NCBI GenBank assembly: GCA_934394815.1
Contig: CAKRRD010000005.1
Coordinates: 1 to 64,000, forward strand
Length of the DNA: 64,000 nucleotides
Origin: an uncultured Acetatifactor sp.
GTDB lineage: Bacteria > Bacillota > Clostridia > Lachnospirales > Lachnospiraceae
Direction of reading: 5' to 3'
Below the pieces are notes generated by a model that was given only the letters and a program-made list of their open reading frames with translations, was not told the origin of the DNA and did no database searches. A program made the translations under genes and the position numbers. Positions 1-8,836 of this stretch are shown piece by piece; positions within the stretch are counted from its first letter, which is position 1; every line of letters starts with the position of its first letter.

Positions 1-46
1 ATCGACATCCGACCTACAGCACGTTATAATATAGTTAATCTAATAA

Positions 47-181
47 GAAAACCAAGTGATCATTGTTACGAAGCTGAATCGTAATGGTGGCCAACTGAGT
101 GAACTCGATGGAACGGAATGGTTACATCCTCCGGGTGCTCCGAGCACCGGACGAGCACCGAAAGGTGCTTTACAGAGATGA
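47..181 (+). other. Short open frame with two nested hairpins, possible gene-end remnant
   Basis: An open frame of 44 codons between a TAA (44-46) and a TGA (179-181). It has no ATG; a GTG at 56 is the only plausible start and no ribosome binding site precedes it. The translation has ordinary-looking composition (contains GTEWLHPPGAPSTGRAPKG), so it may be the tail of a lost gene. The same DNA holds two back-to-back hairpins built from one hexamer: GGTGCT 134-139 with AGCACC 143-148, and AGCACC 154-159 with GGTGCT 164-169 closed by a GAAA tetraloop. I do not recognise a family. The rest of 1-275 shows nothing else I can support. Confidence 0.2.
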
Positions 182-275
182 AAACAGGTTTTCTTATTTT
201 GACAGGGAGTAACAGAATAGTTAGGAAAATCAAGGATTTCTTTGACTTATGTTGACTAATCATTGTATGTATTTA

Positions 276-331
276 CAGTGGTATCTCGAGCTCCTAAGCT
301 CTAGTTGTGGGTTCGATTCCCGCTGGGAACA
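276..331 (+). pseudogene. Decayed tRNA-Arg(CCT)-like 3' half
   Basis: The 3' end looks like a tRNA. There is a T arm with stem GTGGG (308-312), loop TTCGATT and CCCGC (320-324, a few bases either way), then TGGGAAC plus A as the 3' acceptor strand and discriminator. Upstream lies CTCCTAA, which would give a CCT anticodon. The anticodon stem does not close properly (four pairs with a six-base loop, or a mismatched five-base stem). There is a D-loop-like AGTGGTA at about 276-283, but no GTTCCCA to form the 5' acceptor strand. I read it as a partial or degenerate tRNA gene, possibly a tRNA 3' end left by an integration event. No 3' CCA is encoded. Confidence 0.45.
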
Positions 332-337
332 TTCGTT

Positions 338-380
338 TAAAGCAGTAATGATTGAAAAAGTCATTGCTGCTTTCTGTATT
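338..380 (+). terminator. Intrinsic terminator after the tRNA-like sequence
   Basis: An 11-bp stem AGCAGTAATGA (341-351) pairs with TCATTGCTGCT (361-371) with one G-T wobble, and a T-rich stretch follows. Its position directly behind the tRNA-like 3' end supports a once-transcribed tRNA gene. Confidence 0.6.
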
Positions 381-645
381 TAGGGTGGTAATAATCACCT
401 GGAATACTTATCAAGATGGGATGCTTTTACATAGTTTTTCAATCTTTCCACTTTCATAATTTTTGGGGGAAGGAATATTGTGCGTAAGGTGGAGTAAAGC
501 ATTTTATAGAGGAAAATAGATAGTTACTTTTCCAGACGCTTGTGATAAAATTGTTCATAAGTGGGTGAAAAATTTTGGATTGCACCCCAATATGGCCATA
601 AAAGCAGGGGCATTGCCCCGGTATTATTTCATATAGGTAATAAAA
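381..645 (+). other. Intergenic leader before the GGDEF gene
   Basis: No gene is visible. A perfect small hairpin GGGGC-ATT-GCCCC lies at 608-620, just before the weak ribosome binding region of the GGDEF gene, and could affect its translation. I see no convincing -35/-10 pair. Confidence 0.3.
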
Positions 646-2790
646 ATGACAGAAGAGAAATATACGATTCATAAGTATAAAAGAATTTTATTTTATGTGG
701 TGGTATTTGTACTGCTTGCAGCGTTCCTTTTAGGACAGCGTATATACCCAAGTGAAAGAGAAACGGTCACGGAGGAAAGCATCACTTTTACGGGAACCTT
801 TTACCGGGAACTGGCAGATGGAACGGAAGAGGAGATCAGGATCCCGGGCAGGTGTGATGTGCCAGCCGGAGAACTTCTGGTCATCCGGTCAGTGCTCCCG
901 CAGGATTATAATGAAAATACGATCGCCATCAGATCCTCTATGGAAAATGTGCGCATTTACATCGGCGGGGAACTGAGGACGGTGTATGATACGGAGAATA
1001 CCAGACCTTTTGGAAAAAATTCTGCCAGCCGGTATGTATTCTGCGAGACATCCGGTGAGGATGCGGGACAGGAAGTACGGATCGAACTGCAGTCCTTTAC
1101 GAAAAAGTATTCCGGTGTCGTCAACACGGTATATTGTGGAGATAAAGCAGATATCTGGGCATATATGTTCCACCGTTATTTTATGGTAACTCTGATCGCC
1201 TGTACTATGTTGTTTGCCGGACTGGTCGTACTGATCATCAGTCTGGTGCTCGATATTATATATAAGACGAGATTTGATCTGGAATACCTGGGATGGTGCA
1301 TGATCCTGGGAGCAGTATGGATGCTGGGAGAATCGAAGCTGCGCCAGCTGTTTATTTCCAATGCTTCCATTTTATCGAATATGTGCTTCTTCGCTGTGAT
1401 GATCTGTCCGGTTCCGATCCTGTTTTATATTGATAGTGTGCAGCAGGGAAGGTACCGGAAGGTCTATCATGTGGCAGAGTGTATCATTTGTGTGAATTTT
1501 GTACTATGCACGGCCTTACAGGTACTGAATATCGCAGATTTTATCTCGACAATGTTCTTGTCCCACCTGGTGATCGCAGGAACGTTCCTGACGATATTTA
1601 TCACCATTTGTCGGGATCTCATCAAGGGAACAGCGAAACATTACAAGCTTCCGCTGATCGGACTGGTGGCTGCCATGATCGCGGTCATGCTGGAAGTGAC
1701 AGCAGTGTATCGTGTTGTGTCACTGTCTGGAATCTTTATTGCAATCGGATTGGTGGTTCTGTTGGTCGTTACTCTGATCCAGACGATGGACCGAATCCGT
1801 GAACTGGAGCTGGCCAGGCAGAGAGAGGCCAGGGAAAGCCTGGATTATCTGACAGGTCTTCCCATGCGTCATAAGGGTGAAGCGCTGATTCTTGAGAAAA
1901 TGCAGAAGCAGGGCGGCTGTCTGGGATTTGTGGATATGGATAATCTGAAGAAGATCAATGATGTCTATGGACATAAGGCGGGGGATCGTGCCCTCAGGCT
2001 GGTAGGAGCAATGCTCACAGAGTGCATGGAGAACGCGGTGGTCTGCCGGCTGGGAGGAGATGAATTCCTGTTCTATCTGCCGGAGGCATCAGAAACAGAG
2101 ATGAACACACGGATGAGAAAGCTGTTTGACAGCTTTGGAGCGGTAAAAAATGCCGCAGTGGAGACTTCACCGGCATCCCTGTCCTGCGGTCTGTGCATGT
2201 GCAGACAGGGAGATAATTTTGAAGAATGTTATATAAAAGCGGATAAAGCATTGTATTATGTCAAACAGAACGGTAAAAACAGTTACCGGTTTTATGAGGA
2301 GTTGGAGGAACAGCAGACGGATGCACAGGCCAGAAAAAACGACCTGGAGGTAATCGCCGGAGCACTGCTGGAGAGCGGAAGCTATACAGGAGCGCTAGAT
2401 CTTGACTACCGTGAGTTCGCCACACTGTATCAATATGTAAGCAGCCTGGGAGAACGATACCGGCACCGCTGTTATCTGGTGCTGGTCACAATGGGTGCAA
2501 AATCAGACCAGACGATGTACATTGATCATATCGATAAAGCAATGGAGTGCATGGAGAAAGCAATCCGGCAGAATATACGGAAGAACGATATATGCACCCG
2601 ATACAGTTCTCTCCAGCACTTGATCATACTGGTGGAAGCAGAAGAATCGTATATCCCGGATATTTTACAGCGGATATTTACCAGTTATTATGATGCTTAC
2701 GGCAGACAGGATTTTAATCCGGGGTATGAGTACAGGAAGATGACACAGGTATCAGATGGATTCTCTTGCAATCAGCATGACATCCAGTAA
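646..2790 (+). CDS. Membrane-bound GGDEF diguanylate cyclase
   Basis: Predicted to make cyclic di-GMP from two GTP at the membrane. Residues about 13-30 form an N-terminal membrane anchor. An extracytoplasmic region follows to about residue 175, then a multi-helix membrane block (about 180-385), a short linker and a GGDEF domain (about 400-560). The catalytic motif RLGGDEF is intact (GGDEF at 470-474), as is the substrate motif DNLKKINDVYGHKAGD. I see no RxxD inhibitory site in front of it. The last 150 residues are an extension I cannot assign. The architecture resembles 7TM-type signalling receptors. The 3' end overlaps the convergent LacI gene by 39 bases. The ribosome binding site is weak. 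Signal and targets are unknown; the enzymatic call is sound from the motifs. Confidence 0.88.
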   Translation: MTEEKYTIHKYKRILFYVVVFVLLAAFLLGQRIYPSERETVTEESITFTGTFYRELADGTEEEIRIPGRCDVPAGELLVIRSVLPQDYNENTIAIRSSMENVRIYIGGELRTVYDTENTRPFGKNSASRYVFCETSGEDAGQEVRIELQSFTKKYSGVVNTVYCGDKADIWAYMFHRYFMVTLIACTMLFAGLVVLIISLVLDIIYKTRFDLEYLGWCMILGAVWMLGESKLRQLFISNASILSNMCFFAVMICPVPILFYIDSVQQGRYRKVYHVAECIICVNFVLCTALQVLNIADFISTMFLSHLVIAGTFLTIFITICRDLIKGTAKHYKLPLIGLVAAMIAVMLEVTAVYRVVSLSGIFIAIGLVVLLVVTLIQTMDRIRELELARQREARESLDYLTGLPMRHKGEALILEKMQKQGGCLGFVDMDNLKKINDVYGHKAGDRALRLVGAMLTECMENAVVCRLGGDEFLFYLPEASETEMNTRMRKLFDSFGAVKNAAVETSPASLSCGLCMCRQGDNFEECYIKADKALYYVKQNGKNSYRFYEELEEQQTDAQARKNDLEVIAGALLESGSYTGALDLDYREFATLYQYVSSLGERYRHRCYLVLVTMGAKSDQTMYIDHIDKAMECMEKAIRQNIRKNDICTRYSSLQHLIILVEAEESYIPDILQRIFTSYYDAYGRQDFNPGYEYRKMTQVSDGFSCNQHDIQ

Positions 2791-3771
2791 TACTTCCCTG
2801 CCCATGTAAATGGGATTCTGTATGGCAGAAAGCAGCTCTGTCACAGCCAGCTCTGCTTTCCGTTCCATGTTCTGATGGATGGTAGTCAGCTTCGGAACGG
2901 TAAGGCGGGCGTAATTGATATCATCGAATCCGGCGATCCCCAGGTCTGCGGGGACCCGGATACCCTTGGAGCCTAAGTAACTGATGGCTTCAATGGCAAA
3001 ATAATCCGAAAGGAAGAAAACAGCCGTCTTCGTTGGAAAGGGAATCTGACGCAGCAGCTGCTGATAGAAGCTTTCTCTGGTGGTCTGGGTCTCACCGATA
3101 TTGATCAGACGTATTTTTTTCTCTTTGTTTCCGGCAGTCAGTTCCTCGAACATTTCTTTGGCACCGGTCCATCTCGAATAATCCACACCATAATCGTTGG
3201 TGGCACATACCAGTATGTTTTCATAACCGCATTGTAACAAATATTCTGACATCAAGGCCCCCCCTGTGGAGTCATCCAGCCCGATGTTGGTAACGGGAGT
3301 ATCATCGTGAGAGATTCCGTAAGCATCAATACAGACTACGGGCTTGTGGATCAGATGCCAGATCTTATTGCAATCATTGCGGGAAAAGGACAGGGCAATG
3401 ACTCCATCGATATTCCATGCCATGACGGTACGGAAGACTTCATTCACATCATCTGTAGAGTAAAGCAGCATATAATAACCCAGCAGACGAAGCTTTTCTT
3501 CGATAAAGCCGATGATCTTACCGTAAAAGGGGTCTGAGATCACGGCATCCTCATATTTTTTGTGGGTATGGATAACGACAGCCACCATTTTGGAACTGCT
3601 GTTATTCAGGACGCTCAGTCCCATTTTCTGGACATATCCCATTTCCTTGATCAAGTTCTCGATCATTTCAATCGTGGCGGGAGAGACCTTTTTCGTATTC
3701 CCATGGATCACATTGGATACGGTGGCGGTGCTGACTCCGGCGCGCTCGGCAATATCTTTGATAGTAGTCAT
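2752..3771 (-). CDS. LacI-family transcriptional regulator
   Basis: A 339-residue regulator with the standard LacI layout. The N-terminal helix-turn-helix and hinge (TIKDIAERAGVSTATVSNVI) is followed by a periplasmic-binding-protein-like sugar sensor domain (about 60-335) with the typical DLGIAGFDDI segment. It is divergent from the downstream sugar ABC operon and separated from it by two near-identical palindromes (3868-3895 and 3933-3946), so it most likely represses that operon until its sugar binds. LacI proteins act as dimers or tetramers, which suits paired operators. Its last 39 bases overlap the tail of the convergent GGDEF gene. Confidence 0.93.
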   Translation of the reverse strand: MTTIKDIAERAGVSTATVSNVIHGNTKKVSPATIEMIENLIKEMGYVQKMGLSVLNNSSSKMVAVVIHTHKKYEDAVISDPFYGKIIGFIEEKLRLLGYYMLLYSTDDVNEVFRTVMAWNIDGVIALSFSRNDCNKIWHLIHKPVVCIDAYGISHDDTPVTNIGLDDSTGGALMSEYLLQCGYENILVCATNDYGVDYSRWTGAKEMFEELTAGNKEKKIRLINIGETQTTRESFYQQLLRQIPFPTKTAVFFLSDYFAIEAISYLGSKGIRVPADLGIAGFDDINYARLTVPKLTTIHQNMERKAELAVTELLSAIQNPIYMGREVLLDVMLIARESI

Positions 3772-3867
3772 AGATAGGCTCCTCCTGTACTCAGACTATT
3801 TTAGTTATAACAGAATCCCAAAATATTGTCAAAAATGTACAAAAGAAAGAGGTTTTCATTTGGCTAT

Positions 3868-3895
3868 TAAATAGGTTATGAACATAACCTATTTA
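3868..3895. promoter_or_regulatory. LacI-type operator 1 (28-bp inverted repeat)
   Basis: Two perfect 13-base arms (left arm 3868-3880, right arm 3883-3895) around a two-base centre AA. The core AGGTTATG/CATAACCT recurs in operator 2. It lies upstream of the -35 box of the sugar operon, in the gap between the divergent LacI gene and that operon. Confidence 0.8.
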
Positions 3896-3900
3896 CATAT

Positions 3901-3929
3901 TTGCGTTCGAATGATATGTTGATGATACA
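3901..3929 (+). promoter_or_regulatory. Putative promoter of the sugar ABC operon
   Basis: A -35-like TTGCGT (3901-3906) is followed after 17 bases by GATACA (3924-3929). It is flanked by the two LacI-type palindromes, as expected for a repressible promoter. The -10 match is modest. Confidence 0.45.
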
Positions 3930-3932
3930 GAA

Positions 3933-3946
3933 GTTATGTACATAAC
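3933..3946. promoter_or_regulatory. LacI-type operator 2
   Basis: Perfect 14-bp palindrome GTTATGTACATAAC, nearly the same core as operator 1 and just downstream of the predicted -10, where a bound repressor would block transcription. The centre-to-centre distance between the two sites is about 58 bp. Confidence 0.75.
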
Positions 3947-4015
3947 CAAACGAAAAACAGGGACAACGTAATGTATGGAAAGCATGCAGGACATGCGAAG
4001 GAGGTAAACAGGCTT

Positions 4016-5347
4016 ATGAAAAAGAAAGTAGTGGGAGGAATCCTTACAGCAATGATGCTCACCGGTATGTTCACCGGCTGTGGAAATAACGAAAGTCAGA
4101 GTGGAGACGGTACGAATACCGATTCGGGAGACCAGGTGGTAGTGGATATCTTCCAAAATAAAAATGAGATCAATGATGCGCTGCAGGCAGCCATTGAGCA
4201 ATATGAAGCTGAGAATCCGGGAGTGACAATTCATCTGGAAACGGTAGGCGGATCGGATTATGCATCTTCTTTGAAAGCAAAGATGTTGGGAAATGACCCG
4301 GTAGAAATCTTTACACTGGGAGGACCGGATGATATTGCCAGCTACAAGGAATATCTCGAGCCCCTGACCGGAGAAGAATGGATATCCCATGTGACTGCAG
4401 GAGGCTGTGACAATGTGACGGTAGACGGACAGGTCTATGGAATGCCGATCGCGGTGGAAGGCTACGGATTGATCTACAATAAGAAAATCTTCGAGGCAGC
4501 AGGCATCGATGCTTCCACACTGACCAGCTATGATGCGATAGATAAGGCATTTGCAGATCTGCAGAGCCAGATCGATGCGGGCACTCTGGCAGACCAGTTC
4601 CCGGTGCTGGAAGCTGTCGAGGAATATGCTGCAAAGGAATCCTGGATCGTGGGCTTACATACCAACAATGTGGCATTGAGTCAGGAATTTGGAAGTGCAG
4701 CAAAAGCATTTGAGAGCCAGACGGTGAATTATACTTATGGCGATGCATTGAAGGATTTGATAGATCTGGAGACCAGATATACCAGCAGCAGGGACGACTT
4801 ATCTTTGCTGAATTCGGTAGATTATGCAACACAGGTCGGCGGTGGACTTGCTATTGAACGGGTAGCAGTGATCCAGCAGGGCAACTGGATCTCTCCGGAG
4901 ATCTCCAATGTATCTGAGGAGCTGTTGCAGGATCTCGGTATTCTGCCGATCCCTCTGAAGGGTGTGGTTGAGGATTCTATTGCAGTAGGAGTATCCAATT
5001 ACTGGTGCGTGAACTCGAAGTCCTCTGAGGCAGAGAAGACAGCAGCCAAAGCTTTCCTGAACTGGCTGTATCAGTCCGATGAAGGCAAAAATATTGTGAT
5101 CAATGAATTGTTTCTGATTCCTGCATTTGATAATTATGATGGCATTGAGATCAGCGATCCTCTGTCTGCGGAAGTGATGAGATATATGAATGCAGGCAAG
5201 ACCATCCCCTGGGTATTTTCCGGTCAGCCCTCCGGCTGGGATAGCAACGTAGCAGCCAATGTACAGGCATATCTGGCAGGCAGCATGACCTGGGAACAGG
5301 TGATCGCGCAGAACAAGAGTGATTGGGAAGCAATGAGACAGCAGTAA
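4016..5347 (+). CDS. Sugar ABC transporter substrate-binding lipoprotein
   Basis: Extracellular solute-binding protein (family 1) that captures a sugar at the cell surface and delivers it to the two permeases encoded next. The start at 4016 is chosen because AAGGAGGT (3998-4005) lies 10 bases before it and the product then begins with a lipoprotein signal (Lys-rich start, hydrophobic stretch, lipobox TGMFTGC). An upstream in-frame ATG at 3971 lacks a binding site and would add 15 residues before the signal. The mature protein is about 420 residues, normal for the family. It is the first gene of a LacI-controlled operon. No ATPase is encoded nearby, so a shared MsmK-type ATPase elsewhere is likely. 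Confidence 0.93.
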   Translation: MKKKVVGGILTAMMLTGMFTGCGNNESQSGDGTNTDSGDQVVVDIFQNKNEINDALQAAIEQYEAENPGVTIHLETVGGSDYASSLKAKMLGNDPVEIFTLGGPDDIASYKEYLEPLTGEEWISHVTAGGCDNVTVDGQVYGMPIAVEGYGLIYNKKIFEAAGIDASTLTSYDAIDKAFADLQSQIDAGTLADQFPVLEAVEEYAAKESWIVGLHTNNVALSQEFGSAAKAFESQTVNYTYGDALKDLIDLETRYTSSRDDLSLLNSVDYATQVGGGLAIERVAVIQQGNWISPEISNVSEELLQDLGILPIPLKGVVEDSIAVGVSNYWCVNSKSSEAEKTAAKAFLNWLYQSDEGKNIVINELFLIPAFDNYDGIEISDPLSAEVMRYMNAGKTIPWVFSGQPSGWDSNVAANVQAYLAGSMTWEQVIAQNKSDWEAMRQQ

Positions 5348-5363
5348 GACAGGAGATAGGATT

Positions 5364-6227
5364 ATGAGAAGAAAACAGACAGGCTTCTGGTTGTTTATCC
5401 TTCCGGCACTTTTCGCCTTTGTACTGGTGGTTCTGGTTCCTGCGGTAAAGGGATTCTACTATTCCTTTACCGACTGGAACGGAATTGGCAAAAATGCCGT
5501 ATTTGTAGGAATATCAAATTATGGAAAATTATTGAGCGACAGCAGATTCTGGAATTCGTTTCTATTCACCTTTGTATTTGCAATTTGCTCTGTGATCTGC
5601 ATTAATGCTGTGGGCTTCGGACTGGCAGTGCTGGTGACCAACAAGATCAAAGGTGCCAAGCTGGCGAGAACCGTGTTCTTTATGCCGAATCTGATCGGAG
5701 GAATCCTGCTTGGATTTACCTGGCAGTTCATCTTCGTATCTATTTTCGAAGCAATCGGCAAAAATACAGGAATGATCTGGCTCCAGGGCTGGCTGTCCGA
5801 CCAGAAGACCGGATTCATTGGTATGCTGATCGTACTGACCTGGCAGTTGGCAGGATATATGATGATCATTTATATCGCACAGCTGGAAAGTATTCCGGAA
5901 TCCTATCTGGAGGCTGCAAAAATCGACGGAGCGACAGCATTTCAGACGTTTCTGAAAATCAAGCTGCCACTGGTGGCACCGGCATTTACCATTGGATTGT
6001 TCTTATCAATCTCAGATTCTTTTAAAATGTTCGACCAGAACCTGTCCCTGACAGCAGGCGGTCCGGCCAACAGCACGGAAATGATCGCACTGAATATCTA
6101 TAATACGGCATTCAAGGAATCAAAGCTGGGACAGGCACAGGCAAAAGCAGTGGTGTTCCTGATCGTAGTCGTCGTGATCTCTGTAACACAGTTGATCTTA
6201 AGCAAGCGTAAGGAGGTGGAGATGTAA
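5364..6227 (+). CDS. Sugar ABC transporter permease (MsmF/UgpA type)
   Basis: A 287-residue inner-membrane subunit with about six membrane helices. The EAA loop signature of binding-protein-dependent permeases is visible as LEAAKIDGATAFQTFLKIKLP (about residues 178-197), the contact point for the ATPase. It starts 17 bases after the binding-protein gene, and its stop overlaps the start of the next permease by one base (TAATG), so the two are translationally coupled and presumably form a heterodimer. Confidence 0.93.
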   Translation: MRRKQTGFWLFILPALFAFVLVVLVPAVKGFYYSFTDWNGIGKNAVFVGISNYGKLLSDSRFWNSFLFTFVFAICSVICINAVGFGLAVLVTNKIKGAKLARTVFFMPNLIGGILLGFTWQFIFVSIFEAIGKNTGMIWLQGWLSDQKTGFIGMLIVLTWQLAGYMMIIYIAQLESIPESYLEAAKIDGATAFQTFLKIKLPLVAPAFTIGLFLSISDSFKMFDQNLSLTAGGPANSTEMIALNIYNTAFKESKLGQAQAKAVVFLIVVVVISVTQLILSKRKEVEM

Positions 6228-7051
6228 TGAAGATGAAAATCTGGAAAAAGGCAATGCTGATTCTGCTGATGCTGGCATTATCCCTGATCTTTGTATCTCC
6301 GATCCTCCTGCTGTTAAACAGCTCCTTCAAGGAACTGAAGGAGATTTATCTGGACGTGCTGGCACTGCCATCACATTTTGGGATAGACAATTACCGGGAA
6401 GCGTTTGAAAAACTGGATTTTGTACGCTCCTTCCTGAATTCACTGGTGATTACAGTGGTGTCCACCGCATTGATCATACTGGTATCGTCCATGGCAGCCT
6501 GGGTACTGGTCCGCTATAACACGAAAGCCAGCAAGGTGATCTTCCTGCTGTTTGCGGCGTCCATGCTGATCCCGTTCCAGTGTGTCATGCTTCCTTTGGT
6601 AGACTTCATGAGTGACCTGAATCTTATGAACCGTCCGGGAATCGTGTTTATGTATGTGGGCTTTGGATGCAGTATGTCCATTGTGCTTTATCATGGGTTT
6701 ATTAAAAATGTACCCCTGGATCTGGAGGAAGCGGCGACATTGGACGGCTGCAGCATGGTAAGACTGTTCTTCGGCATCGTATTTCCTCTGCTGAAAACGA
6801 TTACGGTGACGGTGGCAATTCTGAATGTTATGTGGATATGGAATGATTTCCTGCTGCCGAATCTGATCATCAATAAGACAGGCTGGCAGACACTGCCACT
6901 AAAGACGTACCTGTTCTTCGGACAGTTTACCAAGAGATGGGATCTGGCAACCGCGGGGCTGATCCTGTGCATGATTCCCATCATTATATTCTACATCAGC
7001 TGCCAGCGGTATATCGTGAAGGGTGTTACGGATGGTGCAGTCAAGGGGTGA
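6227..7051 (+). CDS. Sugar ABC transporter permease (MsmG/UgpE type)
   Basis: The second permease, 274 residues, with about six helices and the EAA motif LEEAATLDGCSMVRLFFGIV (about residues 165-184). It pairs with the preceding permease to form the channel. A GC-rich hairpin (CAGGGG 7069-7074 with CCCCTG 7081-7086) follows the stop codon without a T run. It may protect or process the mRNA between transport and enzyme genes rather than terminate it. Confidence 0.93.
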   Translation: MKMKIWKKAMLILLMLALSLIFVSPILLLLNSSFKELKEIYLDVLALPSHFGIDNYREAFEKLDFVRSFLNSLVITVVSTALIILVSSMAAWVLVRYNTKASKVIFLLFAASMLIPFQCVMLPLVDFMSDLNLMNRPGIVFMYVGFGCSMSIVLYHGFIKNVPLDLEEAATLDGCSMVRLFFGIVFPLLKTITVTVAILNVMWIWNDFLLPNLIINKTGWQTLPLKTYLFFGQFTKRWDLATAGLILCMIPIIIFYISCQRYIVKGVTDGAVKG

Positions 7052-7144
7052 TGGCGCGGTATCAATGGCAGGGGGAAAAGCCCCTGACATATGAAAATAA
7101 CAATATCAGAAAGACAAAAACAACAGGAAAGGTTGGACAATGAT

Positions 7145-8824
7145 ATGGATAAGAAATGGTGGAAAGAAAGTGTAGTATATCAGATATATCCCCGCAGCTT
7201 CTGCGACAGCAACGGAGACGGCATCGGTGATCTGCGTGGTATCATCTCTAAGCTGGATTATCTGGAAAGCCTGGGAGTGGATGTATTGTGGCTGTGCCCG
7301 ATCTACAAATCTCCTAATGATGATAATGGCTACGATATCAGTGATTATCGTGATATCATGGATGAATTCGGCACTCTGGCTGATTTCGATGAATTGTTGG
7401 AGAAGGCGCATGAGCATCATCTGAAGATTATGCTGGATCTGGTAGTGAACCATACCTCTGATGAACACAAATGGTTCATTGAGAGCAGAAGCTCCAAAGA
7501 CAATCCTTACAGAGACTATTATATCTGGCAGGAAGGGAAAAACGGTAATCCCCCCAACAACTGGGATTCCAACTTCAGCGGCTCTGCGTGGAAATATGAT
7601 TCCCGGACGGATATGTATTACCTGCATTTGTTTTCCGAGAAACAGCCGGATCTGAACTGGCGTAATACAAAAGTGCGTGCGGAAGTCTATGATCTGATGA
7701 AATGGTGGCTGGATAAGGGGATTGACGGATTCCGGATGGATGTCATCAATATGATCTCCAAGGTAGAGGGATATCCTGATGGCGAACCGATTCCGGGCTC
7801 CAAATACGGTAACCGCCTGCCTTATGTGATGAATGGACCTCATGTACATGAGTATTTACAGGAGATGAACCGGGAAGTTCTGTCTAAATATGATGTGATC
7901 ACCGTGGGTGAGGCTCCCTGTACTTCTGTGGAGGATGCCATCAAATACACCGGCTTTGACAGACAGGAACTGAATATGGTATTCACCTTTGAACATATGG
8001 ACGTGGACAGTGATAACGGTATCAAATGGACAGACAAAAAGCCGGATCTCGTAGAACTGAAGCGTGTGTTCAGTAAATGGCAGACCGGACTGGATGGAGT
8101 GGGCTGGAACAGTCTGTATCTGAACAATCACGATCAGCCGAGAATGGTATCCCGTTTTGGCGATGATGGAAAATACTGGAAGGAATCCGCTAAAATGCTG
8201 GCAGTCTGCCTGCATATGATGCAGGGAACCCCCTATATCTATCAGGGTGAAGAAATCGGTATGAAGAATATGGTATTCCATAATATTGAGGAATGCAATG
8301 ACATTGAAGCCATTAACGCTTATAAAGAATATACCTCCGATGGCAGGATCACACCAGAGGATATGATGCGTTATATCAATCGTAAAGGCAGAGACAATGC
8401 CAGAACTCCTATGCAGTGGAATGCGGAGAAAAATGCCGGATTTACCACAGGTACACCCTGGCTTATGACCAACCCCTGTTACACAGAGATCAACGTGGCA
8501 GCCCAGGAGGAGGATCCGGATTCCGTCCTGAATTTCTATCGTAAAGTGATCCGTCTGCGCAAGGACTATCCGATTGTGGTATATGGATCCTATGAACTGC
8601 TGTATCCTGAGCATGATACGATTTATGCCTATGAGAGAATTCTGGGACAGGAAAAACTTTTGGTTGTATGTAATTTTGCAGGAGAGGCTATGGATCTGGA
8701 AATTCCTGCGGAGTTCGTTGAAAAATCAGCAAAGCTGTTGATATCTAATTACCCGGAGATAAAGATCACAGATACTCTGCATCTGCAGCCCTATGAAGCA
8801 AGAGTATATCATATCGAGGGATAA
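7145..8824 (+). CDS. GH13 oligo-1,6-glucosidase-type alpha-glucosidase
   Basis: Cytoplasmic retaining alpha-glucosidase of about 559 residues. With the start at 7145 (AGGAAAGG at 7125-7132), the sequence opens MDKKWWKESVVYQIYPRSF, as usual for the family. The catalytic residues fall at Asp199 (GFRMDVIN), Glu256 (VGEAP) and Asp330 (LNNHD), essentially the family numbering. Valine directly after the nucleophile (DVI) is the pattern of alpha-1,6-specific or sucrose-type members, whereas maltases usually carry DTA. A TIM barrel with a C-terminal beta domain is expected. It is in an operon with an ABC sugar importer and a fructokinase-like gene, which suggests hydrolysis of an imported disaccharide. 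Trehalose-6-phosphate hydrolase is less likely because the importer is ABC, not PTS. Confidence 0.88.
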   Translation: MDKKWWKESVVYQIYPRSFCDSNGDGIGDLRGIISKLDYLESLGVDVLWLCPIYKSPNDDNGYDISDYRDIMDEFGTLADFDELLEKAHEHHLKIMLDLVVNHTSDEHKWFIESRSSKDNPYRDYYIWQEGKNGNPPNNWDSNFSGSAWKYDSRTDMYYLHLFSEKQPDLNWRNTKVRAEVYDLMKWWLDKGIDGFRMDVINMISKVEGYPDGEPIPGSKYGNRLPYVMNGPHVHEYLQEMNREVLSKYDVITVGEAPCTSVEDAIKYTGFDRQELNMVFTFEHMDVDSDNGIKWTDKKPDLVELKRVFSKWQTGLDGVGWNSLYLNNHDQPRMVSRFGDDGKYWKESAKMLAVCLHMMQGTPYIYQGEEIGMKNMVFHNIEECNDIEAINAYKEYTSDGRITPEDMMRYINRKGRDNARTPMQWNAEKNAGFTTGTPWLMTNPCYTEINVAAQEEDPDSVLNFYRKVIRLRKDYPIVVYGSYELLYPEHDTIYAYERILGQEKLLVVCNFAGEAMDLEIPAEFVEKSAKLLISNYPEIKITDTLHLQPYEARVYHIEG

Positions 8825-8836
8825 GGGACATCAGCC

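Noticed and set aside
66..263. 65-codon minus-strand frame at the left edge
   Set aside because: It runs through the hairpin block and has no binding site or recognisable family.
7069..7086. GC-rich hairpin after the second sugar permease as a terminator
   Set aside because: No T run follows and the operon clearly continues; it is noted only as possible mRNA structure.
7091..7144. Longer N-terminus of the GH13 glucosidase
   Set aside because: The family begins at the KWW..VVYQIYP segment, and the AGGAAAGG site serves 7145.
7106..8614. Minus-strand frames opposite the GH13 glucosidase
   Set aside because: Intact catalytic motifs are on the plus strand; the opposite frames are His/Ile-rich and unlike real proteins.
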